Assembly (NCBI GenBank): GCA_938027685.1 | Contig: CALJAM010000030.1 | Location: 1-64,000, forward strand | Reading direction: 5' to 3' | Source: an uncultured Bryobacteraceae bacterium | GTDB lineage: Bacteria; Acidobacteriota; Terriglobia; Bryobacterales; Bryobacteraceae | DNA: 64,000 bases | Part shown: piece after piece, positions 7,741-15,862 of the stretch | How the letters are laid out: each line of letters starts with the position of its first letter | Position numbering within the stretch: the stretch's first letter is position 1 | Translations under genes and position numbers: made by a program | The notes under the pieces: generated by a model | Told to the model about the DNA's origin: nothing | Database searches by the model: none | The model's input: only the letters and a program-made list of their open reading frames with translations

Positions 7741-9870
7741 CTAGAACCGCAGGCGAATGCCTCCATTGAGGACGCGGCCCTCCAGAGGCGCCCAGGCGTC
7801 CACCGTCCAGCGACCGTCCACACCGCGAGTCGGGCGGAGCAATGGATTCCAACGCGTTTGCCGGACGTCCGTTACATTCTCGGCGTTGAAGAAGAGCCGG
7901 ACGAGGCCGATGCGACGCTCCGCCATCACGCCGAACACAAGGTAGGGCTCCGATTCCGAACGGTAGGGATTGTGCTCGAGACGCTGACGGCCGGTGTAGA
8001 AAGCCTCGAGGCCAACGCGCCAGGCGGCTTCCTTCTCCCATAATACGGTCAGTGCGAGGCTTTGACGGGGCGTCAGCGGGACATCGACGCGTTCGCCCTT
8101 GTCCTCTTTTCGTGAGCGAACGAAGGTGTAGCTGGCCAAGGCGAAAAACGGCGCCTTCTTCCACGTTCCGAGCAGCTCCAGCCCGGCATTCGTGCTTGGC
8201 CGGGGCAGATTCAGGATTTCATAGCGCTCATCGGCCCTCACCTCAATGGGGTGCCGCACGCTGAAACCAAAGAGCGTGGCTGTGAACGAGGCCGGGCCAA
8301 CATTCCGCGTCAGATCGAAGGACGCGCCACGCCCTCGTTCCGGCTCCAGCGGGGCAACCAGGGTTAGGCGCGAGAGCCCTGCGGCCTCGGTTTCTTCGGT
8401 CAAGGGCGTGGGCGCCGAGAAACCCTGACCGGCTGAGAAACGGCTGATCCAGCCCTTCCAGCGCAGCAGCGCGGAAAGTCGGGGACTCAGGAACGTACCA
8501 TAGCGGCCGTGAAAATCGGCGCGTGCGCCGGCCGAAAGCGAGAGCCAGGAACCAAAGTCGACGTCATCCTGGAGAAACACGCCGGGCGTAGTGTAGCCGT
8601 AGGCGAAGCGAGGAACGTCACGAGGCCGATAAGACTCCCGCTCGACCGCCAATCCTGCCACCAGGGTATGGCGGTCAATGGCGCCCCGAACCGCCAGTTC
8701 TCCGAAGAACAAGTCGTGGCGATCGCGCTCCTGAACCTCGCCAAATCGGTGGTCATGTCGCTGAGTGGAGACTGCGAAGCGTGTGGTGACCACGCGTCGG
8801 TTCTCGATCAGCCACTGCACGTTGCCGCCCAGATCGTACCGACGCGTGTGCAACGCTTCCCTGTAAGGCAAGCCGGTGGCAGGCAGAACGGACCCAGCCA
8901 TTGTGCCCCCCTGGCGGTTCTCATACGTAACGCCACCCGTAAGCAAGCTGGTGCGTCCCTGGCCGCCATCCCAGAAGAGCCGCGGCTTCACAACGCGGCG
9001 GGTGTAGCCTGCCAGGTCCGCCCATCCGTCTTCGTCAATGTCGTTTGGCCGCTGGTGGTGGACGCCGGCGAGCAACGAAGCGCTCCATCGGGAGCTCAAA
9101 GGCGAAGCCAGAAACAGCGGTAAATCCGTGGCGCCCCGGCTCGACTGGTTGGCGAGGAACTCCAGCGTCGGCTCCGACCCTGGTCGCCGCGAGATCAGGT
9201 TGATAATGCCGGCCATCGCTCCAGCGCCATACAGGGCTGAGGATACGCCCTTGATCACCTCGACCTGGCCAAGATCCATAGGCGGTATCTGCAGGATTCC
9301 CAGCCCGGCACCCTGTTGGCCGAACAGGGGCAGGCCGTCGGCCAGGAAGCGTGTGTGGCGCCCCTTCATTCCCTGGATGCGGATGCTCGCCGCGCCCAGG
9401 GACGGTGAGTTCGTCTGCACACGCAGGCCTCCCATTTCATTCAGCAGCATCACAATGTCGCCGGGCGTCATCAGCATCTTTTCTTCGATCTCGTCCCGGT
9501 CCAGCACTTCGACCCGCGCCGGCGAGTCCTGAATCCTGCGGTCTGTCCGAGTCGCAGAGACAGTGATCTCTTCTTTGACCGGCTGCATCGGCTGGAGCTC
9601 GATCAGCAGATGCCACACACGCGCTTCGCCTACGGTGAGCGACGCGGATGCCGGAAGGAAGCCCTGCTTCCACACCATGACCTCCACCTTGCCGAGAGCA
9701 ACCGGCACCACGACGATGCCATCCCGATCCGTTTCCGTGGAGACACCGCCAACCCTCACGCTGGCGCCCGGAACGGGAGCTGCGCCCGCCCTTACCTCGA
9801 TGCGGATCGCGGCACTCTCTTGTGGGAGGCCCAACGCCAACAGGCCAAAGGCTGCAACCAAAATGCTCAC
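7741..9870 (-). CDS. TonB-dependent outer-membrane receptor with N-terminal carboxypeptidase-regulatory-like domain
   Basis: EEITVSATRTDRRIQDSPARVEVLDRDEIEEKM (TonB box/plug), ALYGAGAMAGIINLISRRPG, beta-barrel ending in ...NGGIRLRF. ORF extends to an upstream ATG at 9984, but GTG 9870 (VSILVAAFGLLALGLPQESAA signal peptide) is a better start. Confidence 0.92.
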   Translation of the reverse strand: MSILVAAFGLLALGLPQESAAIRIEVRAGAAPVPGASVRVGGVSTETDRDGIVVVPVALGKVEVMVWKQGFLPASASLTVGEARVWHLLIELQPMQPVKEEITVSATRTDRRIQDSPARVEVLDRDEIEEKMLMTPGDIVMLLNEMGGLRVQTNSPSLGAASIRIQGMKGRHTRFLADGLPLFGQQGAGLGILQIPPMDLGQVEVIKGVSSALYGAGAMAGIINLISRRPGSEPTLEFLANQSSRGATDLPLFLASPLSSRWSASLLAGVHHQRPNDIDEDGWADLAGYTRRVVKPRLFWDGGQGRTSLLTGGVTYENRQGGTMAGSVLPATGLPYREALHTRRYDLGGNVQWLIENRRVVTTRFAVSTQRHDHRFGEVQERDRHDLFFGELAVRGAIDRHTLVAGLAVERESYRPRDVPRFAYGYTTPGVFLQDDVDFGSWLSLSAGARADFHGRYGTFLSPRLSALLRWKGWISRFSAGQGFSAPTPLTEETEAAGLSRLTLVAPLEPERGRGASFDLTRNVGPASFTATLFGFSVRHPIEVRADERYEILNLPRPSTNAGLELLGTWKKAPFFALASYTFVRSRKEDKGERVDVPLTPRQSLALTVLWEKEAAWRVGLEAFYTGRQRLEHNPYRSESEPYLVFGVMAERRIGLVRLFFNAENVTDVRQTRWNPLLRPTRGVDGRWTVDAWAPLEGRVLNGGIRLRF

Positions 9871-9946
9871 GCGAAACGCGAACCCCGTGAGCTCATCAGA
9901 GAACGGGCCGTTGCAGGGGCGCAGCGACGTCCCCTGTAACCGAGGG

Positions 9947-10051
9947 TTAGCGGCAGAATGGGCATGGTGGACAAGCGGGGCCAAATGAACCCCACACCCT
10001 AGTCACCAGCGCCACAAACCCGAGGGACAGCAGCAACCAGAATTTTCGCAT
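9947..10051 (-). CDS. 34-aa Cys-rich exported-looking mini-protein (not in ORF track)
   Basis: MRKFWLLLSLGFVALVTRVWGSFGPACPPCPFCR*. Preceded by GGGAAAGGAGGTCAAGGAAATG, i.e. AAGGAGGT about 7 nt from the ATG. Lies between merR-like and tonB-like genes, same strand. Confidence 0.6.
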   Translation of the reverse strand: MRKFWLLLSLGFVALVTRVWGSFGPACPPCPFCR

Positions 10052-10499
10052 TTCCTTGACCTCCTTTCCCGAGCCCTGCGGCCAGTGGGGGTAGACCCTC
10101 GATGACGCAGCAGATCTCCGAGGGCTTCATAGGCGGGCAGGGTAGCTTCGCGGCTGTTTCGAGCCGGAAGAGCTCCAGTCTGCGTCGGACGGCCGAAAGC
10201 AACTTTATCTGCTGCTCAACCGCCAGGATTTTTTCTCCTGTCCACCGTACTACCTCGGGGCACGGGTCCAGGCCTTCCTCAGCCATTCTCAGAACCTTAG
10301 CGATCTGCTTCAAGGTGAGGCCGATGCCCTTGGCCTTCTGGATGAACTCAACCCGCCGGATGCTATCCGGGCCAAAAAGCCTGTAACCGGTGTGAGTCCG
10401 TTTGGCCCGAGGCAGCAGGCCCAGGCTTTCCCAGTATCGGAGCGTTTTGCCTGAAACGCCTGTTGTCTTCGCCAGATCGGAAATCCTTAACGCCCTCAT
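9999..10499 (-). CDS. MerR-family metal-responsive-type transcriptional regulator
   Basis: MRALRISDLAKTTGVSGKTLRYWESLGLLPRAKRTHTGYRLFGPDSIRRVEFIQKAKGIGLTLKQIAKVL; Cys at DPCPEVV and LPCPPMKPSEICCVIEG as in metal-sensing MerR proteins. Alternative start 10511. Confidence 0.93.
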   Translation of the reverse strand: MRALRISDLAKTTGVSGKTLRYWESLGLLPRAKRTHTGYRLFGPDSIRRVEFIQKAKGIGLTLKQIAKVLRMAEEGLDPCPEVVRWTGEKILAVEQQIKLLSAVRRRLELFRLETAAKLPCPPMKPSEICCVIEGLPPLAAGLGKGGQGNAKILVAAVPRVCGAGD

Positions 10500-10514
10500 G
10501 GATCTCCCCATACA

Positions 10515-10545
10515 GAATAAACCTTCCAGCGACGGGAAGGTGCAA
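10515..10545 (-). promoter_or_regulatory. MerR/CueR-like operator-promoter
   Basis: Perfect dyad ACCTTCC-N7-GGAAGGT (10521-10541). On the minus strand it is flanked by TTGCAC (-35) and TTATTC (-10) with the 19-bp spacer typical of MerR-type promoters. Confidence 0.8.
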
Positions 10546-10552
10546 CAGGCTC
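10543..10552. repeat. solo MITE-end-like sequence CAACAGGCTC
   Basis: Exact reverse complement of the left end GAGCCTGTTG of the element at 7497-7740. Confidence 0.4.
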
Positions 10553-10685
10553 AGAGATTGCGAAGCCCTTAGCGGGGACCGGTACTTCGCCCTGCTTCGC
10601 GCGCTCCGGCGGATGGGTCTTTCGGACCGGACGGTCCGCAAACCAGCCCGCTTGGTCGTCCGCATATAGGCGTGCTCGGTTTTTT

Positions 10686-10695
10686 CAATAAGCTC
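10686..10695. repeat. degenerate MITE-end-like sequence CAATAAGCTC
   Basis: One mismatch to CAACAAGCTC, preceded by a T-run like the right end at 10864-10878. Confidence 0.4.
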
Positions 10696-10747
10696 GTGGA
10701 GTCGATTAAAAACATTAAAAACGAAGTTCCGGCCAACACGCCTTTAG

Positions 10748-10878
10748 GAGCTTGTTGACAAATTCTTTGCGGCGCTCCGCGCGGCCGGGTGATCTTGCGT
10801 CCGTTCATGCCAAATCAATCGTTTGTAGCACTTAGTAAGTCTGGCTGTAGTTGTGTGGGCGACTTTTTCAACAAGCTC
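10748..10878. mobile_element. second MITE-like element (131 bp)
   Basis: Left end GAGCTTGTTGACAAA, right end TTTTTCAACAAGCTC: 10-bp perfect terminal inverted repeat GAGCTTGTTG. Flanks TTAG/TGAG. Confidence 0.65.
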
Positions 10879-11514
10879 TGAGCATCTCGCAAGCTTCCGG
10901 CACTTTGATCCTGCCGCGAGTTGCAGGCAGCCCTCGGAACCCGCTCCGCGGGGTTGGGGCATCTTCCGTGACCGGGGCCGTTCCTGTGCACTGGTGGTCT
11001 GAGACGGGCCGTACGCACCTTTGCACTCCGTCCCACGGCCTCTTCTCCGACACCGTGCCCGGCTTCGACTTTGATTACGGGAATGTTGAGGCCGGCGAGA
11101 CCTCGTTCACCGGGGCCTGCCCATGGTAGGCCCGCTGAGCGTTGGCCTTACCGGGCGGGACTAGCTGGAATGCGGTCCGCCGGCAGCGTGGAGGAGCCGC
11201 ATTCGCCGTGGCCCGCCGCAGCCCTGGCGTGCATGATCAGGCCCGACGATTTCCTGCCGAGGCCCGGGGACGGCTTCGGTTGGCCGCTTACGCCCCGCGC
11301 GTGTGCCCGGTTCCCCGGCGCAGCTCAGGGCCGGCACGGCGGCTCCTCACTGCATCGTCGTCCAAGGGCGGAGAGCGCGCAGAGCAATCGGAGCGAGGCC
11401 GGTACCAGACTTACCTTTAAGATCGGATTGGTCTCGGCGTGGTGGGGCGCCAATCGAACAAGTAAGGCGCGGAGTGTCATAGGCGACGAAGTCGAGGCAT
11501 TTTGGGGCCGGGTG

Positions 11515-12438
11515 CTAGTAAAAGAACAGCACGTCGGGCCGCACCGCACTCTTGGCGTCGGCACATGGGCCGCACTCCATGCGGTAGCCGGGCCACGCCG
11601 CGCGCACCAGTTCGGGAATGCGCTTGGGATCGTCTTCCATGTGGTAGGCGGAGATGGCCAACCGCGGACGAAAACGCGCCAGCGTTTCGCGGGCGCCGGC
11701 CAGGGCCCGCTGCTCGGCGCCTTCGATGTCCATTTTGATGAAGTCAACGCGGTCGAGGGCGAGTTCTCGTACAAGCTTGTCGATCGTTGTCAGCTCGACC
11801 CGCGGGCCGGGACGCGCCCGCTCCGGCCGCATGACCACGCTATCGGCCGGCGAGTTGCCGGGATCCACGTAGAGCGTCATGACGTCGTCCTTGTCCCAGA
11901 CGCCCTTGGGATAGATGACGACTCGGCCCGACCGCACATCCTCGCTGAAATTGCGCCGCAGGCATTCCAGATTTTCGGGCGCCAGTTCGATCGCAACCAC
12001 CAGCCTGGCTCCCGCAGCGAGAGCCTCCCTGGTGAAGACCCCCATGGCTGCTCCGCAGTCCAGGACCACGTCGCCCGGACGCACGCCCAAGCGGTGGTCT
12101 CCGTAAATTTTGCGTTCCTGTTCGGCAAGATTGAAGGGCAGCGAGTAATCACTGCCGTTCGGGACCCAGAACAGCCCCTTCGGCGTTTGCCACAGGTTGT
12201 ACCCCTCGGGGTCTCTCCGTACGAGTTTGCTGGCGGCGAGGATCCGGTCCTTGATTTCGATCTGCCGGCGCAGATTGTCCGCGCTGCGCAGCGTCTCCCG
12301 CCAGGGGCACGGCCCGGCGCGCCCGACCATGTACAGGGCCGCCAGGCGCAGCGGCCTGACGAAATAAACGAGCGGACCCGTCGCAGCGAGGCACAGCACC
12401 GCCCACTTGAGTTTCATAGCAGCGAGTTTTCGCTTCAT
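11515..12438 (-). CDS. FkbM-family methyltransferase
   Basis: PGDVVLDCGAAMGVFTREALAAGARLVVAIELAPENLECLRRNF, TTIDKLVRELALDRVDFIKMDIEGAEQRALAGARETL. Confidence 0.88.
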   Translation of the reverse strand: MKRKLAAMKLKWAVLCLAATGPLVYFVRPLRLAALYMVGRAGPCPWRETLRSADNLRRQIEIKDRILAASKLVRRDPEGYNLWQTPKGLFWVPNGSDYSLPFNLAEQERKIYGDHRLGVRPGDVVLDCGAAMGVFTREALAAGARLVVAIELAPENLECLRRNFSEDVRSGRVVIYPKGVWDKDDVMTLYVDPGNSPADSVVMRPERARPGPRVELTTIDKLVRELALDRVDFIKMDIEGAEQRALAGARETLARFRPRLAISAYHMEDDPKRIPELVRAAWPGYRMECGPCADAKSAVRPDVLFFY

Positions 12439-12550
12439 CGTAGCAAAGCCGGAGCGGTCCGAGGCGCGATGGCGTGGCGTGCGGCCCGCCTCGCAAGAAA
12501 GTGCGGCAACTTCCCCGCCCTCCATACGTATTGGTGTTTGGAAGACCCCG

Positions 12551-13054
12551 ATGCTCCGGTTCGTGGATTTGCTGCGGGAGCACCAGGCCATGGTTTACAG
12601 TCTTGCCTGTCACGCACTGGGTGACCCCGTCGCTGCCGAGGATTTGACGCAGGACGTGTTCCTGGCGCTGCACGAGCACATGGACAGGCTGGAATCGGCC
12701 GCCCACGCCAAGGCATGGCTTCTGCGCGTGGCCCCGCGGCGTTGCATCGACGAAATCCGCAAACGCCGTCACCGGGCCGGTCCTCCGCTAGAGGCAATCG
12801 AAGCAGCGTCGGCTCCGCCGCAGGATGAACTCGTGTTGCGTGAACAGGTTCAGGCGATGGTCCGCAGGCTGCCGGCCCGCGCAAGGACCGTGCTGATCCT
12901 GCGGTATCAGGATGGACTGGCCCCGGCTGAGATCGCTAGCCTTCTCGAGGTTCCCGTCGAGACCGTCAAGAGCAGGTTGCATCGAGCGGTAGGCTTGTTG
13001 CGCGGGCGGCTGACGCGAAGGCTCGCAGGCGAGCCCGCAGGGAGGAAGGCATGA
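12551..13054 (+). CDS. ECF-type RNA polymerase sigma factor
   Basis: MLRFVDLLREHQAMVYSLACHALGDPVAAEDLTQDVFLALHEHM...RARTVLILRYQDGLAPAEIASLLEVPVETVKSRLHRA. Confidence 0.92.
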   Translation: MLRFVDLLREHQAMVYSLACHALGDPVAAEDLTQDVFLALHEHMDRLESAAHAKAWLLRVAPRRCIDEIRKRRHRAGPPLEAIEAASAPPQDELVLREQVQAMVRRLPARARTVLILRYQDGLAPAEIASLLEVPVETVKSRLHRAVGLLRGRLTRRLAGEPAGRKA

Positions 13055-13389
13055 CGGACCGCGACCGCTTCGAAAAGCTGCTCTCGGAATCCCTGCGCCG
13101 GATCCAACCGCCGCCGAATCTCGAAGGTCGGATTCTGCGTTCGCTCCGTAGGCGACAGGCCGTCAATCGAAACTTCTGGATACGCGTCGCCGCAGCCGTC
13201 GTCTTGACGATTACGGTCTGGTTCGGTCTGCGCTGGCGTGACGAGCGACGGCGTGAGCAGCAGGCTCTGGAGATCCGGCAGAAGCTGGAACTTGCGCTTC
13301 GGATCGCTAACGACAAGCTTGCGGAGGCGGACCGTGAGTTGAACCGCATCGGGGTGCGCGAAGTTCGCTTCGAGGAGGTCGGCCCATGA
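13051..13389 (+). CDS. small single-TM protein, putative anti-sigma-type partner
   Basis: ATGA overlap with the sigma gene; one TM helix (NFWIRVAAAVVLTITVWFGL) followed by a charged coiled coil. Confidence 0.6.
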   Translation: MTDRDRFEKLLSESLRRIQPPPNLEGRILRSLRRRQAVNRNFWIRVAAAVVLTITVWFGLRWRDERRREQQALEIRQKLELALRIANDKLAEADRELNRIGVREVRFEEVGP

Positions 13390-13946
13390 GAACATGGTTG
13401 CGGCTGGTAGGGGTCCTGCCCCTTGCGTTGGCGGCGCAGGACATCGACTGGAGCGTTTTCGATAAGTTAGGTCAGAAAGCCGCCAGATCCGCCGAAGTCA
13501 GCATCGGCGCCGAGCAGCTGGCGCTGCTAACAGGCGCCAAGGGCCAGCCGGACGCGGAGCCGTTGGGGGACTTGATCGGACAACTGAAGTCGGTTTTCGT
13601 GCGAAGTTTCGAGTTCGAAGCGCCCGGCATGTACGACCTGGAGCCGCTGCGGTCGCTCCGCGACAAAGTGAAAGCCTCGGGCCAATGGTCCAGCCTCGTT
13701 TCGGTGAAGGAAAAGGACCGTTTTACGGAAATCCTGATGAAGAAATCGCCCGAAGGTAAGTCCGGCGGCTTGCTCATCATTGCAGCCGAGCCCAAAGAGG
13801 TAAGCGTTGTGCACATCGAAGGCATTTCGGACCTGAGTGCGCTCGGCCGGTTAGGGGGGATCGCAGGCATTCCCGCGGTGAGCTCAGCCGGCAAGAAGGC
13901 GCCTGAGACAACAGCCCCGGAATCGCCGAAGGGCAGGAAGGAGTGA
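13386..13946 (+). CDS. DUF4252-like exported protein
   Basis: Signal peptide MRTWLRLVGVLPLALAA; architecture and motif EILMKKSPEGKSGGLLIIAAEPKEVSVVHIEG; overlaps the upstream gene. Confidence 0.65.
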   Translation: MRTWLRLVGVLPLALAAQDIDWSVFDKLGQKAARSAEVSIGAEQLALLTGAKGQPDAEPLGDLIGQLKSVFVRSFEFEAPGMYDLEPLRSLRDKVKASGQWSSLVSVKEKDRFTEILMKKSPEGKSGGLLIIAAEPKEVSVVHIEGISDLSALGRLGGIAGIPAVSSAGKKAPETTAPESPKGRKE

Positions 13947-14310
13947 GTCGGGGCGCGCTGGTCGAGCGCCGCTCGATCTGAGGTTGCTTCTCGGCGACGC
14001 AGCTTACCGCCCCGATCTTGCGCCCAGGCCTCGCCCGATGGCAATCTCGCAGCGACCCGCAGGAAGGTGAGCGCAGAATTCGGCAGCCTACCGCGCCGTG
14101 GAACAAGCCTTCGAATTGGGGAACAAGACAGAGCGCGATGAAGGCCGGCCGGAAATCTCCCGTCGTGAGCTCATGCCCGCGAGGCGGCGGCCGGCCTCAG
14201 CCTGAGACGCGTTGAAGTCCGAACGGCCGGGCCCATTCGCGCGAACTCGCGGGGCCGTCCCTTCCTCTTACCACAGGTGCGCGGGATCCCAGCCGTCGAA
14301 TGCATCCGAT

Positions 14311-14319
14311 TGGTATAAT
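14311..14319 (+). promoter_or_regulatory. extended -10 promoter element (TGGTATAAT)
   Basis: TGn-TATAAT match upstream of the DUF2961 gene, followed by AGGAGG before its ATG. Confidence 0.5.
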
Positions 14320-14362
14320 CCATCGAGCCGGAAACCAGCTGTAAGAAGGAGGAACTCGTTTC

Positions 14363-15496
14363 ATGCCTACCATGATTGCCACCCCCGAGCGCCGCAGTTT
14401 CTTCAAGCGCCTTATGGCGCTGGCAGGGCTTACTACAGCCGCGCGCGGGACCGCGGAGGCGCAGCCCGCTCCGCCGGAGCGCTGCGACTTTCTGCCGGCC
14501 TACGCCCGCGCGCAGAACCACCGCTCGCTCAAGCAATCCAGCCACGACCGCACGGGCGGCAACGCCGACCGCTGGCAGATCCCGCCCGGCGCCACCCAGG
14601 AAATCTTCAATTCCGACGGCCCCGGCATCATCACGCATATCTGGTTCACCATCTCCTCGCCCAGTGCGATGCACCTGAAAGAAATCGTGCTGCGCATGTA
14701 TTGGGAAGGCAATCCGAAACCGAGCGTAGAGACGCCGATCGGCGATTTCTTCGGCCTGAACCTCGGCCAGTACGTCATTTATCAGTCCGCCTACCTTGCC
14801 TGCTCACCGGCGCGCTCGCTGAATTGCTACTTCGCTATGCCCTTCCGCCGCTCGGCGCGCATCACGGTGACCAACGAAGGTGCGCAGCAGGTCAACGCTT
14901 TTTACTCCAACATCGACTACATGCTCGTGGAGGCGCTGCCTCGCGACGCCATGTACTTCCACGCCCAGTACCGCCAGGCGGCGCCCTGCAAGGCCAACCG
15001 CGAAGCGAAGGTGAATCCCGACGGCAGGGACAACTACGTCTACGCCGAAGCGCGGGGCCGCGGTCAGATCCTGGGCTGCACTCTGGGCGTGCTGCTCAAC
15101 GCTGACGGCTGGATGGGCGAAGGCGACGACATGATTTTTATCGACGACGAGAGCAAGCCCGTGATCATCGGCACCGGGTCCGAGGATTATTTCCTCGGGA
15201 GCTGGAACTTCGGCGGCCGCGACGGCGCCACGCCTTTCGCTCATCACTATTACGGCGCTCCACTCATCGTGATGCCCGAGCGCACCGGCGGTCGTTACTG
15301 CTGCTACCGCTTCCACGGAGACAACCCGGTGACCTTCACGCGCTACATGAAGTACACCATGGAGCACGGTCACGCCAACGATCGCGGAGATAACTTTTAC
15401 TCGGTGGCTTACTGGTATCAGACCGAGCCCTACACCGACTTCCCCGCCCTGCCCCCGCCGGCCGAACGCATTCCGCGCGTGAGGCTGCCGGGCTGA
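14363..15496 (+). CDS. DUF2961 (GH172-like) glycan-active protein
   Basis: GPGIITHIWFTISS, ETPIGDFFGLNLGQY, SLNCYFAMPFRRSARITVTNEG, GSEDYFLGSWNFGG; AGGAGG RBS. Confidence 0.85.
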   Translation: MPTMIATPERRSFFKRLMALAGLTTAARGTAEAQPAPPERCDFLPAYARAQNHRSLKQSSHDRTGGNADRWQIPPGATQEIFNSDGPGIITHIWFTISSPSAMHLKEIVLRMYWEGNPKPSVETPIGDFFGLNLGQYVIYQSAYLACSPARSLNCYFAMPFRRSARITVTNEGAQQVNAFYSNIDYMLVEALPRDAMYFHAQYRQAAPCKANREAKVNPDGRDNYVYAEARGRGQILGCTLGVLLNADGWMGEGDDMIFIDDESKPVIIGTGSEDYFLGSWNFGGRDGATPFAHHYYGAPLIVMPERTGGRYCCYRFHGDNPVTFTRYMKYTMEHGHANDRGDNFYSVAYWYQTEPYTDFPALPPPAERIPRVRLPG

Positions 15497-15551
15497 GGCG
15501 GGACTTCCCGCGGCTTCTCAAGTTCGGCCCCCGGTATCCGATAAGTCCCGC

Positions 15552-15836
15552 GTGCCGGCGTACCTCCAACTGTTCCTCTATCTGCAACTGCTGGACTTTC
15601 TCACCACGATCGTCGGCATCCGTCTCGGTCTGGTCGAGCTCAGCCCGTTCATTCGCCGGCTGATGAGCGTCGGGCCGGTCTGGGGCGCACTGCTCTCGAA
15701 ACTGATGGCCGTCGCGCTAGCTGCGTTCTGTTTGTGGATTCACCGGCGCCGCCTGATCCGGTGGCTGAACTACTGGTACGCCGCCCTGGTAGTCTGGAAC
15801 CTTTCCATCATCTGGATCGCACTGGCGCGTTCCTGA
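15552..15836 (+). CDS. DUF5658-like small membrane protein
   Basis: Three hydrophobic segments; LLDFLTTIVGIRLGLVELSPFIRRLM. Confidence 0.6.
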   Translation: MPAYLQLFLYLQLLDFLTTIVGIRLGLVELSPFIRRLMSVGPVWGALLSKLMAVALAAFCLWIHRRRLIRWLNYWYAALVVWNLSIIWIALARS

Positions 15837-15862
15837 GCCCCGCCGTATTAGACTGGGGAGCG

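Noticed and set aside
10851-11129. 92-aa ORF ending ...VPGFDFDYGNVEAGETSFTGACPW
   Set aside because: Natural-looking C-terminus but no RBS, overlaps the MITE end and has no recognised homology; left as unannotated.
11071-12624. 517-aa plus ORF opposite the FkbM methyltransferase
   Set aside because: Shadow ORF; minus strand has the clear methyltransferase.
13950-14200. Coding-like frame AYRAVEQAFELGNKTERDEGRPEIS in the gap before the DUF2961 gene
   Set aside because: Too short, no start or RBS and no family recognised; could be a gene remnant but is not supportable.
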